Shown here one piece after another: positions 8,468 through 16,274 of a stretch of DNA of 50,891 nt. This DNA comes from a bacterium (GTDB lineage Bacteria > Chlamydiota > Chlamydiia > Chlamydiales > SM23-39). The DNA is taken from contig JAJXYX010000079.1 in the NCBI GenBank assembly GCA_021780355.1, forward strand, positions 1 through 50,891, in the 5' to 3' direction. The first letter of the stretch is position 1, and each line of letters opens with the position of its first letter. Both the position numbers and the translations under genes were made by a program. Under the pieces are notes generated by a model. That model searched no databases. It saw only the letters and a list, made by a program, of their open reading frames with translations, and was not told where the DNA came from.

Positions 8468-9687
8468 TATCCGAGTTCGGACTGTCTTGCTATTTGCCAT
8501 TTCAAATGTAGTAGAGAGCCTCCGGCTAAAAGAGCTGATCCGATCAGAAGAATTGAAGGACTGGCTATCCATCCTGTTTGATGGTAAAGCCAAAGTCCTG
8601 CGGCAGGAGCGGAGGCTCCAATCAGCCGATCGCCTAGAGCCGCTCCCATTGCACAGACCATAAAGCGGCGCTCTTGAGGGGCCGTCTCCATGGCCCAGGC
8701 ATGGTAGGGAGCCGCAAGGCAGACGCCAATCACAGTCAGCGTGATACGAACTCCGCCGGCAATCCACAAGTTGGCTCCATCTAACAAAAGAAATAAAGGC
8801 AGCGCCATGCACGCGCCGAGAAAAAGAGATGTAAAGATGAAGATCTCTTTTTTTACATGCAAACTCAGCCATCCAAAGAGGGGTAGAAGGAGAAAATCGA
8901 CGCCGAGCAGCAAAGTGTTTAGCACTAAAGCTTCTTGCGCAGTCACTTGGCTGACCAAAGGTAAAAATCCGTTGAGAAAAGTAGATAAAAGATAATAATT
9001 GGCGTACGAAAACCCCGATACGGCGGCGACGGCAAAAAAAGCCGCCCAGTCGCGGCGTTTCCATGTCGTTTGTTTTTTTGGAGGGGTAAAGATTTCTTCA
9101 GAGGAATGTCTGATGAAAAGTCCAGGAAGACTAGCAAGCCCCCCCAGCCAAAATAACCATCTCCAGTGGGCCTCTCCCGCTAAAGTCGCAGCTAGGGCGG
9201 CGAGAAAAATCCCCAAAATGCCAGAAGCGTCAAATAAACTGCTCATGAGCCCCCGTTTTTTTTCTTCGGTGTGCTCTAAAAGAAAAAGGGCGCCCCCAGA
9301 GCTCTCTCCGGCTGCAAAAAAGTTTTGTAAAAGACGTCCTAAAGTCAAAAGAAAAGGGCCTATCCATCCGGCCTCTTCAAATGTGGGCAGACAGCCAATC
9401 GCGCCTGTAGTGCATCCCATGCCAAGAAGCGTAATGAATAGGCAGAATTTTCTCCCCCATCGATCCCCGAGCCGACCAAATACGTAAGCGCCCAGAGGCT
9501 TTGCGAGGATGCCGAGCGGTAAGAGTGCATAGCCGGCGAGTAAAGAATACACGGGATCGGCGTGGGGGAAAAAGAGAGGAGCTAAAAAGGGAATGAGAAA
9601 CCCATAAATGGATTTATCATAGTATTTTAATATATGGCCGATAATCGCTGAGAAATAGCGTTGAGTAGATTTTTGCTCAATAAACAT
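8467..9687 (-). CDS. MFS transporter, metabolite:H+ symporter type; candidate thiamine transporter
   Basis: A 406-residue, twelve-helix major facilitator. The loop 2-3 signature FGRLGDRWGRK (about residue 71) and a repeat-like RHSSEE loop place it near the ProP/ShiA-type metabolite:H+ symporters. The start is the ATG at 9687, preceded by AGGA eight bases upstream. A TPP riboswitch lies on the same strand in the leader (9900-10155), so I infer transport of thiamine, thiamine phosphates or a precursor. A family H hairpin separates the riboswitch from the ribosome binding site. Nothing in the protein itself shows the substrate. If the riboswitch is non-functional, osmolyte or dicarboxylate transport is the alternative. 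Confidence 0.8.
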   Translation of the reverse strand: MFIEQKSTQRYFSAIIGHILKYYDKSIYGFLIPFLAPLFFPHADPVYSLLAGYALLPLGILAKPLGAYVFGRLGDRWGRKFCLFITLLGMGCTTGAIGCLPTFEEAGWIGPFLLTLGRLLQNFFAAGESSGGALFLLEHTEEKKRGLMSSLFDASGILGIFLAALAATLAGEAHWRWLFWLGGLASLPGLFIRHSSEEIFTPPKKQTTWKRRDWAAFFAVAAVSGFSYANYYLLSTFLNGFLPLVSQVTAQEALVLNTLLLGVDFLLLPLFGWLSLHVKKEIFIFTSLFLGACMALPLFLLLDGANLWIAGGVRITLTVIGVCLAAPYHAWAMETAPQERRFMVCAMGAALGDRLIGASAPAAGLWLYHQTGWIASPSILLIGSALLAGGSLLHLKWQIARQSELG

Positions 9688-9702
9688 AACGATTTTCCTA
9701 AG

Positions 9703-9869
9703 TATACCGTTCGTAACTCAAGAATCGGCTATTGGACGGGTTCAAAGCGCCAAAAATCGATTGCGGCAAAGTGGGTTGTATTGCCTCATACTAGCCCACT
9801 TTGCCGCAATCGATTTTTGGCAGCTTTTAATCCCGTCCAATAGCCGATTCTTGAGTCACGAACCGTATA
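9703..9869. repeat. Family H hairpin element, copy 2 (outer type B)
   Basis: A 167-bp palindrome with TATACCGTTCGTAACTCAAG at the left and its near complement ending CGTATA at the right. It carries outer arm B (AAGAATCGGCTATTGGACGGG), the CCAAAAATCGATT core and a GCGGCAAAGTGGG inner arm around a small loop with AGTAT/ATACAA. It lies in the 5' leader of the MFS gene, 15 bases upstream of the start codon, and so would be transcribed as a very stable stem next to the ribosome binding site. Confidence 0.9.
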
Positions 9870-9899
9870 AAAAATGTTATGTTCACCAAAAAGAATTTT

Positions 9900-10155
9900 T
9901 TCACACTTCCCACGCTAGTATTACCTAGATCGGGTCGTGAGGGTTAAGCTTTCGCTTTTTCAGCCTGTTATACCGAAGAAAGCTGAAGAATCGGCTTACA
10001 GGCGGGTTCAAAGCGCCAAAAATCGATTGTCCTAAAGGGGGTAGTATCGAGACAATACAATCCCCCTTTATGACAATCGATTTTTGGCAGCTTTCAATCC
10101 CGTCTGTAAGCTGATTCTTCAGCTTTCTTCGGTATATACAAGCACCCCTGGTGAA
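9900..10155 (-). promoter_or_regulatory. TPP (thi-box) riboswitch with a hairpin element inserted in stem P3
   Basis: Read on the minus strand, the leader contains the TPP aptamer parts in order: P1 5' TTCAC (from 10155), P2 AGGGGTGC, P3 CTTGT, then the 168-bp H element, then P3 3' ACAGG, CTGAAAAAG, a small AAGC-GAAA-GCTT stem, P2 3' ACCCT, CGACCCGATCTAGGTAATAC, then TAGCGTGGGAAG and P1 3' GTGAA (to 9900). P5 is CTAG/CTAG and P4 is CCC/GGG, both compensated. Differences from consensus are CTGAAA for CTGAGA and one base fewer in CGTGGGAAG. A perfect complement of the P1 5' strand, GGTGAAC, lies just downstream (9881-9887) and could form the alternative fold. The regulated gene is the MFS transporter. 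Confidence 0.85.
9969..10136. repeat. Family H hairpin element, copy 3 (outer type A), inside the TPP riboswitch
   Basis: A 168-bp palindrome with TATACCGAAGAAAGCTG and CAGCTTTCTTCGGTATA ends, outer arm type A with one paired and one unpaired change (CTGATTC at the right), the CCAAAAATCGATT core and a GGGGGTAGTAT / ATACAATCCCCC loop. It is flanked by the two strands of riboswitch stem P3 (CTTGT and ACAGG on the minus strand), so it extends that stem rather than destroying it. Confidence 0.9.
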
Positions 10156-10189
10156 CGGGCTTGAGTTTAGCAGGGTTTTGAAAAAAGAG

Positions 10190-11689
10190 CTAGACTGAAA
10201 ACAAAGGCTGCGTTGCCTTGGGGGTGCAGGTGAGATAGAGCTGTCTATAGGCTGCTGCGGGTTTTTTCCAGCCGCTGTCTCTTTGCATGGCTCGTTTAAT
10301 TAATGAATGGAAGGAATCGGGGTCTTTTTTTTGCAGGGCAAAAGCTCTTTGTAAGGTGGCTTCTAATTCTTTTGTATTGGAAAACGTAAAGCCATTGCGA
10401 GAGGCGTTGGGAACTTTGTAGTCGTCATAGTCGATCACGGTGTCTTTGAGGCCTCCTGTGGATCGAACAATCGGGATCGTTCCATAACGCATCGAAATGA
10501 GCTGCGTAAGGCCGCAAGGCTCAAAATGAGAGGGGATGAGAGTGAAATCTAAAGCCGCATAAATCTGGTGGGCTAATGGTTCGTTATAATCTAGTTGAAT
10601 GAGTACTTGCGGATGGTTTTCGTAGCGGTTTTTTAAAGCTTCAAAGTGTTCTTGGATGGAGTCGATAGGAGATGAACCTAAAAGGAGAAACACCCCTCCG
10701 GACTGGACGGTAAAATGAAGCGCTTCTTCTAAGAGTTCCGGCCCTTTTTGAGGAACTAGGCGCGTGACAGCTCCTATCCATGGACGTTTAGCGGCATCGA
10801 GCTTGAACTGGCTGGCCAGAGCCGCTTTATTGGCAGTCTTTGCATGTTCGATCTGGATTAAAGAATCTTGTCCTGAGAAGCGCTCTTGAATGGAAGCGTC
10901 CGAACTGGGATCCCATAATTTTTGATCGATGCCGTTTAAAATGCCTGAAAGTTTTTTTTTGTTTTGCAAAAGGGTTTGCTGAAGATGGCATCCAAAGTGG
11001 GGGGTGAGGATTTCTTGGGCGTAGGTCGGAGAAACGGTCGTAATCGCATCGGCGTAGACAAGGGCTCCTTTGAGCAGATTCAACGTATCTGCGTGGACAT
11101 TGTCTTGGAGGCGCTCGGGCAGTAAATATTTTTTGCCAGAAATCCCGATGGAATCTAAATCCTTCGGGATGCATTTGCCTTGATATTCAAGGTTGTGGAT
11201 GGTGAATATGACGGAGCGGACCCGGAGGTCTTGAGCCATCTCCTCTTTAACGAGAGGAGCGCATAGAGCGGTGTGCCATTCATGAAGATGCAAAATATCG
11301 ATTTTTTCCCCTCGAAGCTTGAGATACTCAAGGGCTGCTTTTGAAAAATAGATGAACTTGGCCAAATCGTCTGGATACCCGTAAATGTGGGGGCGCTGAA
11401 AATAGCCGCTAGGATGACCTGTTTCTAAAAGATGCAGCTGGCAATTTTCCACTTTAGCGGACCACATGGTATTTGTGTGGAATCGAGACGCTTCTAGGCA
11501 AGGGAATTCAAATTTTTCTTTACTTAAATTCGTGAGAAGATGATGAGGAATAAAGCTATATTTAGGGAGAATGATCTCCACGTCCTCGTGCTGGAGCGAA
11601 AGTTGTCTGCAAAGCCCTGTAACAACCTCTCCGAGGCCTCCGGCTTTGGCGATAGGGGCGAATTCAGCGGCAATGTGAGTGATACGCAT
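10190..11689 (-). CDS. glgA: Glycogen synthase (ADP-glucose type)
   Basis: Transfers glucose from ADP-glucose to growing alpha-1,4-glucan. The GT-B fold of GT5 is evident: KAGGLGEV near residue 16 (ADP-glucose binding), HEWHTA (about 155), VTRLVPQKG (about 305) and SHFEPCGLTQ plus TGGLKDTV in the C-terminal half. The length of 499 aa is normal. The start is the ATG at 11689. glgA beside rplY-pth-rpsF-rpsR-rplI is a conserved chlamydial order, and with malQ in this window it is part of glycogen storage. The TPP riboswitch leader begins 35 bases after its stop on the same strand. Confidence 0.95.
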   Translation of the reverse strand: MRITHIAAEFAPIAKAGGLGEVVTGLCRQLSLQHEDVEIILPKYSFIPHHLLTNLSKEKFEFPCLEASRFHTNTMWSAKVENCQLHLLETGHPSGYFQRPHIYGYPDDLAKFIYFSKAALEYLKLRGEKIDILHLHEWHTALCAPLVKEEMAQDLRVRSVIFTIHNLEYQGKCIPKDLDSIGISGKKYLLPERLQDNVHADTLNLLKGALVYADAITTVSPTYAQEILTPHFGCHLQQTLLQNKKKLSGILNGIDQKLWDPSSDASIQERFSGQDSLIQIEHAKTANKAALASQFKLDAAKRPWIGAVTRLVPQKGPELLEEALHFTVQSGGVFLLLGSSPIDSIQEHFEALKNRYENHPQVLIQLDYNEPLAHQIYAALDFTLIPSHFEPCGLTQLISMRYGTIPIVRSTGGLKDTVIDYDDYKVPNASRNGFTFSNTKELEATLQRAFALQKKDPDSFHSLIKRAMQRDSGWKKPAAAYRQLYLTCTPKATQPLFSV

Positions 11690-11772
11690 ATTCTTTCCCT
11701 CTACCTGAATTGTGGATGAATATCAAATTTTTTTTATTTTTCGCCCTCAAAAACGGCTTACAAACTCATCTC

Positions 11773-11802
11773 TTGCAAAAAATTTACCACTTTGGCTATG
11801 AT
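11773..11802 (+). promoter_or_regulatory. Sigma-70-type promoter for tRNA-Gln / prs
   Basis: TTGCAA (11773-11778) and TATGAT (11797-11802) are separated by 18 bases, about 38 bases before the tRNA. This is the best promoter match in the glgA-tRNA gap and probably starts the plus-strand transcript running through tRNA-Gln into prs. Confidence 0.55.
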
Positions 11803-11839
11803 GGCACCTGCTTTATTTTGAAAAGCTAAAGTGGAATAT

Positions 11840-11911
11840 TGGGGCGTCGCCAAGCGGTAAGGCAGCGGTTTTTGGTACCGCCATGCGGAGGTTCGAATCC
11901 TTCCGCCCCAA
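11840..11911 (+). tRNA. tRNA-Gln (anticodon TTG)
   Basis: Full cloverleaf: acceptor TGGGGCG pairs with CGCCCCA, D-arm GCCAAGCGGTAAGGC, anticodon stem GCGGT/ACCGC around loop TTTTGGT giving anticodon TTG, and T-arm with GGTTCGAATCC. The discriminator is A, and CCA is not encoded. The U1-A72 acceptor pair is typical of tRNA-Gln. Confidence 0.95.
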
Positions 11912-11933
11912 ACCTTAAACATTGTGCAGAGAA

Positions 11934-12860
11934 ATGACAGAAAACCCCTTCATGTTATTTGCCGGATCTTCTCATAAAGATTTGGCTGGGAAGGTGGCTC
12001 AGCGACTTCAAATGCAACTAGGGCAGATTTCCATAGAAACTTTTCCCGATGGCGAAATCGGGGTTCAAATTCTTGAGAACGTTCGTGGAAAGGATGTTTT
12101 TGTCCTTCAATCGCCGGTTCGGCACCCGAATCGATATCTCATGGAACTTTTGATTATCGCAGATGCTTTAAAAAGGGCTTCGGCTCGCAGTATAGTGGCG
12201 GTGATTCCTTATTACGCTTATTCGCGTCAGGATCGTAAAGAGAAAGGCCGAGTGCCGATCACAGCTAAGCTAGTGGCTGATTTGCTCGAAAAAGCTGGAG
12301 TGTCGAGAGTGTTGACCATGGATTTGCATACTGAGCAAATTCAGGGATTTTTTAATATCCCGGTCGATCATTTGTACGCTCGCCCTTTATTTGTGCAAGC
12401 TTTGAGAGAAGCGGGGCTGAAAAATCTTGTTGTTGTGTCTCCCGATGTCGGAAGCAATAAGATGGCTCGAAAATTTGCTGAAGACCTCGGTGTTGATCTG
12501 GCGATCGTCGACAAACGGCGAGTCAGTGCGCATGTGGTCGAAGCGAGCTCTCTCATAGGAGATGTAAGAGGGAAGAATGTGCTCCTTGTGGATGATATTT
12601 GCTCCACAGGCGCTACATTGAAGATTGCGGCTCGAGTGTGCCGATATCATGGCGCTGAAAGTGTTTGCGCTGTGATTTCGCATGCTTTGCTGATGGAAGG
12701 CGGTTTAGAGGGGAGTGGAATCGATAAGATGTACGTCTCGGATTCTGTCCCTTTTTCTGGCGGGCCTCATACCCAAGTGGTATCAGTGGCAGGTCTTTTT
12801 GGCCAGGCGATAGAGCGCGTTGTTTCAACAGAGTCGATCTCTTCGCTGTTTAAAAGTTAA
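11934..12860 (+). CDS. prs: Ribose-phosphate pyrophosphokinase
   Basis: Makes PRPP from ribose-5-phosphate and ATP for nucleotide synthesis. Diagnostic segments are FPDGEIGVQI, the ATP-binding YYAYSRQDRK (about 96), MDLHTEQIQGFF (about 127) and the PRPP loop VDDICSTGATL (about 218). The 308-aa length is standard. The frame is open from a TTG at 11922, but ATG at 11934 gives the usual N-terminus. It sits between tRNA-Gln and rplY; a prs gene here is not part of the order I recall for C. trachomatis, where purine and pyrimidine nucleotides are imported. Confidence 0.93.
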   Translation: MTENPFMLFAGSSHKDLAGKVAQRLQMQLGQISIETFPDGEIGVQILENVRGKDVFVLQSPVRHPNRYLMELLIIADALKRASARSIVAVIPYYAYSRQDRKEKGRVPITAKLVADLLEKAGVSRVLTMDLHTEQIQGFFNIPVDHLYARPLFVQALREAGLKNLVVVSPDVGSNKMARKFAEDLGVDLAIVDKRRVSAHVVEASSLIGDVRGKNVLLVDDICSTGATLKIAARVCRYHGAESVCAVISHALLMEGGLEGSGIDKMYVSDSVPFSGGPHTQVVSVAGLFGQAIERVVSTESISSLFKS

Positions 12861-12872
12861 TTTAGGATGATT

Positions 12873-13433
12873 ATGAAACTTTCATTGTTTACAAGAGCTT
12901 CTGGAAAAAAAAGCGAAATCAAAAAAATCCGCCGCGAGGGGAACGTTCCTGGCGTTCTTTACGGAGTTAAGCAAGAAGCTCGAAATATTTATATTCATGG
13001 CTCTGAGCTGGACGCTGTTTTCCGCGAGTTGAAAGCGGGACTTCTTCCAACTACAGTGTTTACGCTGCAAGAAGGTCATAAGACAATTAAGGCCCTTGTT
13101 AAGGACATCCATTACCACCCCACGACCTACGCTGTTCAGCATATTGATTTTCTCATGCTCGAAGACAGCACGCCAGTCAGCGTGAATGTGCCGATCGTGG
13201 TCTTGGGTGCATCTGAGTGCCCTGGTATTAAATTAGGCGGTTTTTCCCGTCAAGTGATCCGCCATTTGGAAGTAAGATGCCTGCCTAAGGATATTCCTCA
13301 GCAGTTTTCTTTAAGCATTCATGATTTGCAACTTTCTCAAGCAAAGCGGCTCTCTGATATCGAAGTGCCTTCCGCCGTCCGTCCGCTTGCAAAAAACATG
13401 AAAGAAGTCGCGATTGTGATTGCTAAGCGTTAG
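12873..13433 (+). CDS. rplY: Ribosomal protein bL25 (CTC/TL5 type)
   Basis: Large-subunit protein that binds 5S rRNA. The N-terminal domain has the typical start KLSLFTR..GKKSEIKKIRR and REGNVPGVLYG. The length of about 186 aa indicates the two-domain CTC form with the C-terminal beta domain. An ATG at 12867 also exists, but the AGGA at 12863-12866 is correctly spaced only for the ATG at 12873. The prs stop is 12 bases upstream and pth follows after 2 bases, so they form one transcript. Confidence 0.95.
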   Translation: MKLSLFTRASGKKSEIKKIRREGNVPGVLYGVKQEARNIYIHGSELDAVFRELKAGLLPTTVFTLQEGHKTIKALVKDIHYHPTTYAVQHIDFLMLEDSTPVSVNVPIVVLGASECPGIKLGGFSRQVIRHLEVRCLPKDIPQQFSLSIHDLQLSQAKRLSDIEVPSAVRPLAKNMKEVAIVIAKR

Positions 13434-13435
13434 GA

Positions 13436-14029
13436 ATGGGCGAAGATTTACAAGATGCAAATGAACTCTACCTTGTTGTGGGGTTAGGCAATCCTGGCAA
13501 GTCTTATGAAAAGACACGCCACAACATTGGTTTTGTGGCTGTTCAGGAGCTAGCCTTAAAACATGGGCTTGTATTTCATCGTCAAGTGAAGTTTAAGAGC
13601 AGTCTGGCCGAAGGACAAATTGGTTCAAAGCGAGTGCTGCTCCAGATGCCGCTGACTTACATGAATCTTAGCGGCGAAGCGGTGGCTTTGGCCATGCGCT
13701 TTTGGAAAATTAGTCTGCAGCGCCTTTTAGTGATCGTTGATGATGTCGCGATTCACTTAGGGGAGCTTAGGCTTAAAATCAATAGCGGCTCCGGGGGCCA
13801 TAATGGTCTTAAGAGCATTGAGGAGCATTTGCAAACTCAGCGCTATGCCCGGCTTCGGATCGGAGTCGGAGATCGTCAGGAAGGGGATTTGGCCAGCCAT
13901 GTGCTGGGCCGATTTTCTGAAGATGAGCAAAAAGTCGCGGCAGCAGCTCTGCAGCGCTCAGTCGAAGCGGCTGAAATATGGTTACAAAAAGGGATAACCA
14001 GTGCGATGGATTTTGCCAATAAGGCTTAA
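13436..14029 (+). CDS. pth: Peptidyl-tRNA hydrolase
   Basis: Cleaves peptidyl-tRNA released from stalled ribosomes. Motifs are VVGLGNPGKSYEKTRHNIGF (catalytic His in TRHNIG, about residue 31), PLTYMNLSGEAV, VIVDDVAIHLG (catalytic Asp) and SGGHNGLKSIEEHL. The 197-aa length is normal. It starts 2 bases after the rplY stop, matching the conserved chlamydial rplY-pth-rpsF string. Confidence 0.95.
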   Translation: MGEDLQDANELYLVVGLGNPGKSYEKTRHNIGFVAVQELALKHGLVFHRQVKFKSSLAEGQIGSKRVLLQMPLTYMNLSGEAVALAMRFWKISLQRLLVIVDDVAIHLGELRLKINSGSGGHNGLKSIEEHLQTQRYARLRIGVGDRQEGDLASHVLGRFSEDEQKVAAAALQRSVEAAEIWLQKGITSAMDFANKA

Positions 14030-14062
14030 GTCCACCGGAACCCAAGCATTGGAGAAAAAAAC

Positions 14063-14410
14063 ATGTCATTAAGAAGACAACGAAATGCCCTTTATGAAGG
14101 GATGTACATCATTAGCGCTACGCTAAGCGATGAATCTCGCAAAAAGGCATTTGAAAAAATTACCGACGGGATCTCCTCGAACGGAGGAAAGGTTCTCAAG
14201 GTGCACGAACAAGGCCGACGCAAGCTTGCTTATACGATTGATGGTAAACGAGAAGGTTACTATTACTTAGTTTATTTCGAAGCTCCTACGCAAACGATTG
14301 CTGAGCTCTGGAAAGACTATCCTTTACATGAAGACTTAATCCGCTTCATGACATTGAGAACAGAAAAAGTTCTCGAGACTCTCGAATTTGCACCTCTTAA
14401 CGCACAATAA
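14063..14410 (+). CDS. rpsF: Ribosomal protein bS6
   Basis: Small-subunit protein that pairs with bS18. It shows the typical YEGMYII opening, [19 protein letters not shown] and [10 protein letters not shown], with RFMTLRTEK near the end. 115 aa. GGAGA lies 8 bases before the ATG. It lies in one operon with rpsR and rplI. Confidence 0.95.
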   Translation: MSLRRQRNALYEGMYIISATLSDESRKKAFEKITDGISSNGGKVLKVHEQGRRKLAYTIDGKREGYYYLVYFEAPTQTIAELWKDYPLHEDLIRFMTLRTEKVLETLEFAPLNAQ

Positions 14411-14421
14411 GGAGCCTTGTT

Positions 14422-14709
14422 ATGATTCCTACTTTTAAAAGAAGCCATGCGCAAGGCGCAAGCAACGGTCCTAGCGGAAACAATGATTCGCCGTTTGCAA
14501 AAAAAAGAAAAAGCTGCCCTTTTACCTTAATTAAAGCCGAGACCATCGACTACAAAGATGTTGAAAATCTCAAGCAGTTTATCACAGAACGAGGCAAAAT
14601 TTTGCCGCGCCGCATTACTGGTGTTTCCCATCACTACCAAAAGTTGCTGAACATCGCGATCAAGCGTGCCCGTCACATGGCGCTGCTTCCTTTCGTCGCA
14701 GAAGAATAA
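14422..14709 (+). CDS. rpsR: Ribosomal protein bS18
   Basis: Binds bS6 on the 30S platform. The core [25 protein letters not shown] and [15 protein letters not shown] is unmistakable. The N-terminal 35 residues are a longer, Ser/Asn/Lys-rich extension than in E. coli. It starts 11 bases after rpsF with AGGAG upstream. Confidence 0.95.
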   Translation: MIPTFKRSHAQGASNGPSGNNDSPFAKKRKSCPFTLIKAETIDYKDVENLKQFITERGKILPRRITGVSHHYQKLLNIAIKRARHMALLPFVAEE

Positions 14710-14721
14710 GAGGAATTTGAT

Positions 14722-15240
14722 ATGAAACAACAATTATTACTTCTTCAAGACGTAGAAGCTCTTGGACAAAAAGGGGACGTTGTCTCCGCTAAGCCAGGCT
14801 ATGTGCGCAACTATCTCTTACCTCAAGGTTTTGCCGTGATCGCTTCTCCTAACGCCCTTCGCAAAAGAGAGCGTCTCCGTCAAGAACGTGCTCAGCAAGC
14901 GATTGTCGATCGCCGCGAAGCCGACGAGCTTGCTAAGCAAGTAGAGTCCCTCATCGTAGAAACGCGTGTGAAAGTGGATCCAGAAGGTCATATGTATGGC
15001 TCCGTCTCCGCTCTCGATGTAGCTAACCTCTACCAACAAAACGGGCTTCCTGTTGAAAAGCGCTACATACACCTCCCTCGCCCTATTAAAGCGACAGGTG
15101 TTCACAAAATCCCTCTCAAATTGAAAGAAGGCGTGACAGCAACCTGCACGCTCCACATCATCCCAGAGGGCATGGCTAGCCTCGGCGTCGAAAGCGTCGT
15201 CGCTCCGCTCCCAACAGAAAGCTCAGAACAGAGCGAGTAA
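14722..15240 (+). CDS. rplI: Ribosomal protein bL9
   Basis: 50S protein with an N-terminal rRNA-binding domain (LLLQDVEALGQKGDVVSAKPGYVRNYL split over residues 5-32), a connecting charged helix and a C-terminal domain. 172 aa, with a C-terminal Glu/Ser tail. It is preceded by AGAGGAA. Last gene of the ribosomal string before a strong terminator. Confidence 0.95.
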   Translation: MKQQLLLLQDVEALGQKGDVVSAKPGYVRNYLLPQGFAVIASPNALRKRERLRQERAQQAIVDRREADELAKQVESLIVETRVKVDPEGHMYGSVSALDVANLYQQNGLPVEKRYIHLPRPIKATGVHKIPLKLKEGVTATCTLHIIPEGMASLGVESVVAPLPTESSEQSE

Positions 15241-15253
15241 TTTTCCCCATTCT

Positions 15254-15293
15254 AGCCCGCAGTCTACCCCACGTAGTCTACGGGCTTTTTTTT
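15254..15293 (+). terminator. Rho-independent terminator after rplI
   Basis: Stem AGCCCG/CGGGCT with additional pairing of AGTCTAC to GTAG-T inside, followed directly by eight T. It ends the prs-rplY-pth-rpsF-rpsR-rplI transcript 14 bases after the rplI stop. Confidence 0.85.
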
Positions 15294-15303
15294 GCCTCCG
15301 TTC

Positions 15304-15456
15304 TTGGGGCTCCGCCCCAAACCCCGCCAAAGGACTTCGTCCTTTGGAATCCTATTTGTTTTGGAATGATCGTTCGGAGCGAACGATCATTCATAAAAAA
15401 TCAATTAGGTGTCCAGAGGACGAAGTCCTTTGGCGGGGTTTGGGGCGGAGCCCCGA
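15304..15456. repeat. Family R repeat, inverted pair
   Basis: Two R units face each other: the left starts TTGGGGCTCCGCCCC and contains AAAGGACTTCGTCCTTT; the right is its complement, ending GGGGCGGAGCCCC. Between them lies a perfect 29-bp hairpin, GAATGATCGTTCG-gag-complement (15365-15393). The right unit ends 15 bases before the ispE start, directly against its GAGGAG ribosome binding site. Apparent frames across this stretch are by-products of the repeat. Confidence 0.9.
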
Positions 15457-15470
15457 GGAGCAAACGTCTT

Positions 15471-16274
15471 ATGATCAAATTATTTTCTCCTTCAAAACTG
15501 AATTTATTTTTTCGAGTGCTTGGCAAGCGTTTTGATGGTTATCATGAGATAGCTTCTTTGATGCAAGCGATTGATTTTTGCGATGAGATTGAGTTGAGTT
15601 TGGGGAAAAAGGATGAGGTGAGCTGTTCTGATGTGGGGTTGGCTTGCGATGAGACGAATTTGGTGTGCAGGGCTCGGGAGGTTTTTCGGACGCGCTACGG
15701 GTTGGGGGGAGTGAGGATTCGTTTGATTAAGAGGGTTTGGATGCAGGCCGGGCTTGGAGGGGGGAGCGGCAACGCGGCTACAGTTTTGTGGGGATTGAAT
15801 CAGTTGGTTGGAGGTTTGGTAAGTGAGGGAGAGTTCAAGGAGATGGCAGCGGAGCTTGGATCGGACGTGCCGTTTTTTTTCTCTTCGGGAACGGCGCGTT
15901 GTACGGGGAGAGGGGAGAAGGTAGAGAGTTTGGCAGAGGCGGTGGAGGTGAAAGGGTGGGTTGTGAAACCTCATTTTGGCCTTTCTACGAAAGTGGTTTA
16001 TGAAAGAGTGCGGGAAAATCGTTTGCAATCAGTCATTGCTGGAGATGTTTTGTATTATAATGATTTGGAGTGCTTTGCTTTTGAAGCGGAGCCTCGTTTG
16101 AAACTGGTGAAAGAGATGCTGCTTCGTGAATTTGCAGTGGTGATGATGACGGGGAGCGGCACGGCATTTTTTTGTTCGGCTCCTTTGCATACAGAGGTTC
16201 AGTTTATGGAAGATTTGTTGTATCATCCAATTTCTTCGATCCAACGAAAAGAAAAGGAGTGGTATGTCCCTTAA
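15471..16274 (+). CDS. ispE: 4-diphosphocytidyl-2-C-methyl-D-erythritol kinase
   Basis: GHMP kinase of the MEP isoprenoid pathway that phosphorylates CDP-ME at the 2-hydroxyl. The substrate motif SPSKLNLFFRVLGKRFDGYHE (Lys and Asp near residues 9 and 22), the ATP motif GLGGGSGNAA (about 92) and the C-terminal TGSGTAFF are present. I chose ATG 15471, preceded by GAGGAG, because the open frame upstream runs through the R repeat and has no family sequence. 267 aa. Its end overlaps hldD by 11 bases. rplI-ispE adjacency is conserved in chlamydiae. Confidence 0.93.
   Translation: MIKLFSPSKLNLFFRVLGKRFDGYHEIASLMQAIDFCDEIELSLGKKDEVSCSDVGLACDETNLVCRAREVFRTRYGLGGVRIRLIKRVWMQAGLGGGSGNAATVLWGLNQLVGGLVSEGEFKEMAAELGSDVPFFFSSGTARCTGRGEKVESLAEAVEVKGWVVKPHFGLSTKVVYERVRENRLQSVIAGDVLYYNDLECFAFEAEPRLKLVKEMLLREFAVVMMTGSGTAFFCSAPLHTEVQFMEDLLYHPISSIQRKEKEWYVP

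Noticed and set aside
9703-9869. H elements as ordinary Rho-independent terminators
   Set aside because: They are far longer than needed, lack a U tract at the ends, and two lie in a 5' leader.
15344-15535. Short plus-strand frame over the start of ispE
   Set aside because: It lies within the R repeat and overlaps ispE in another frame; no family sequence.
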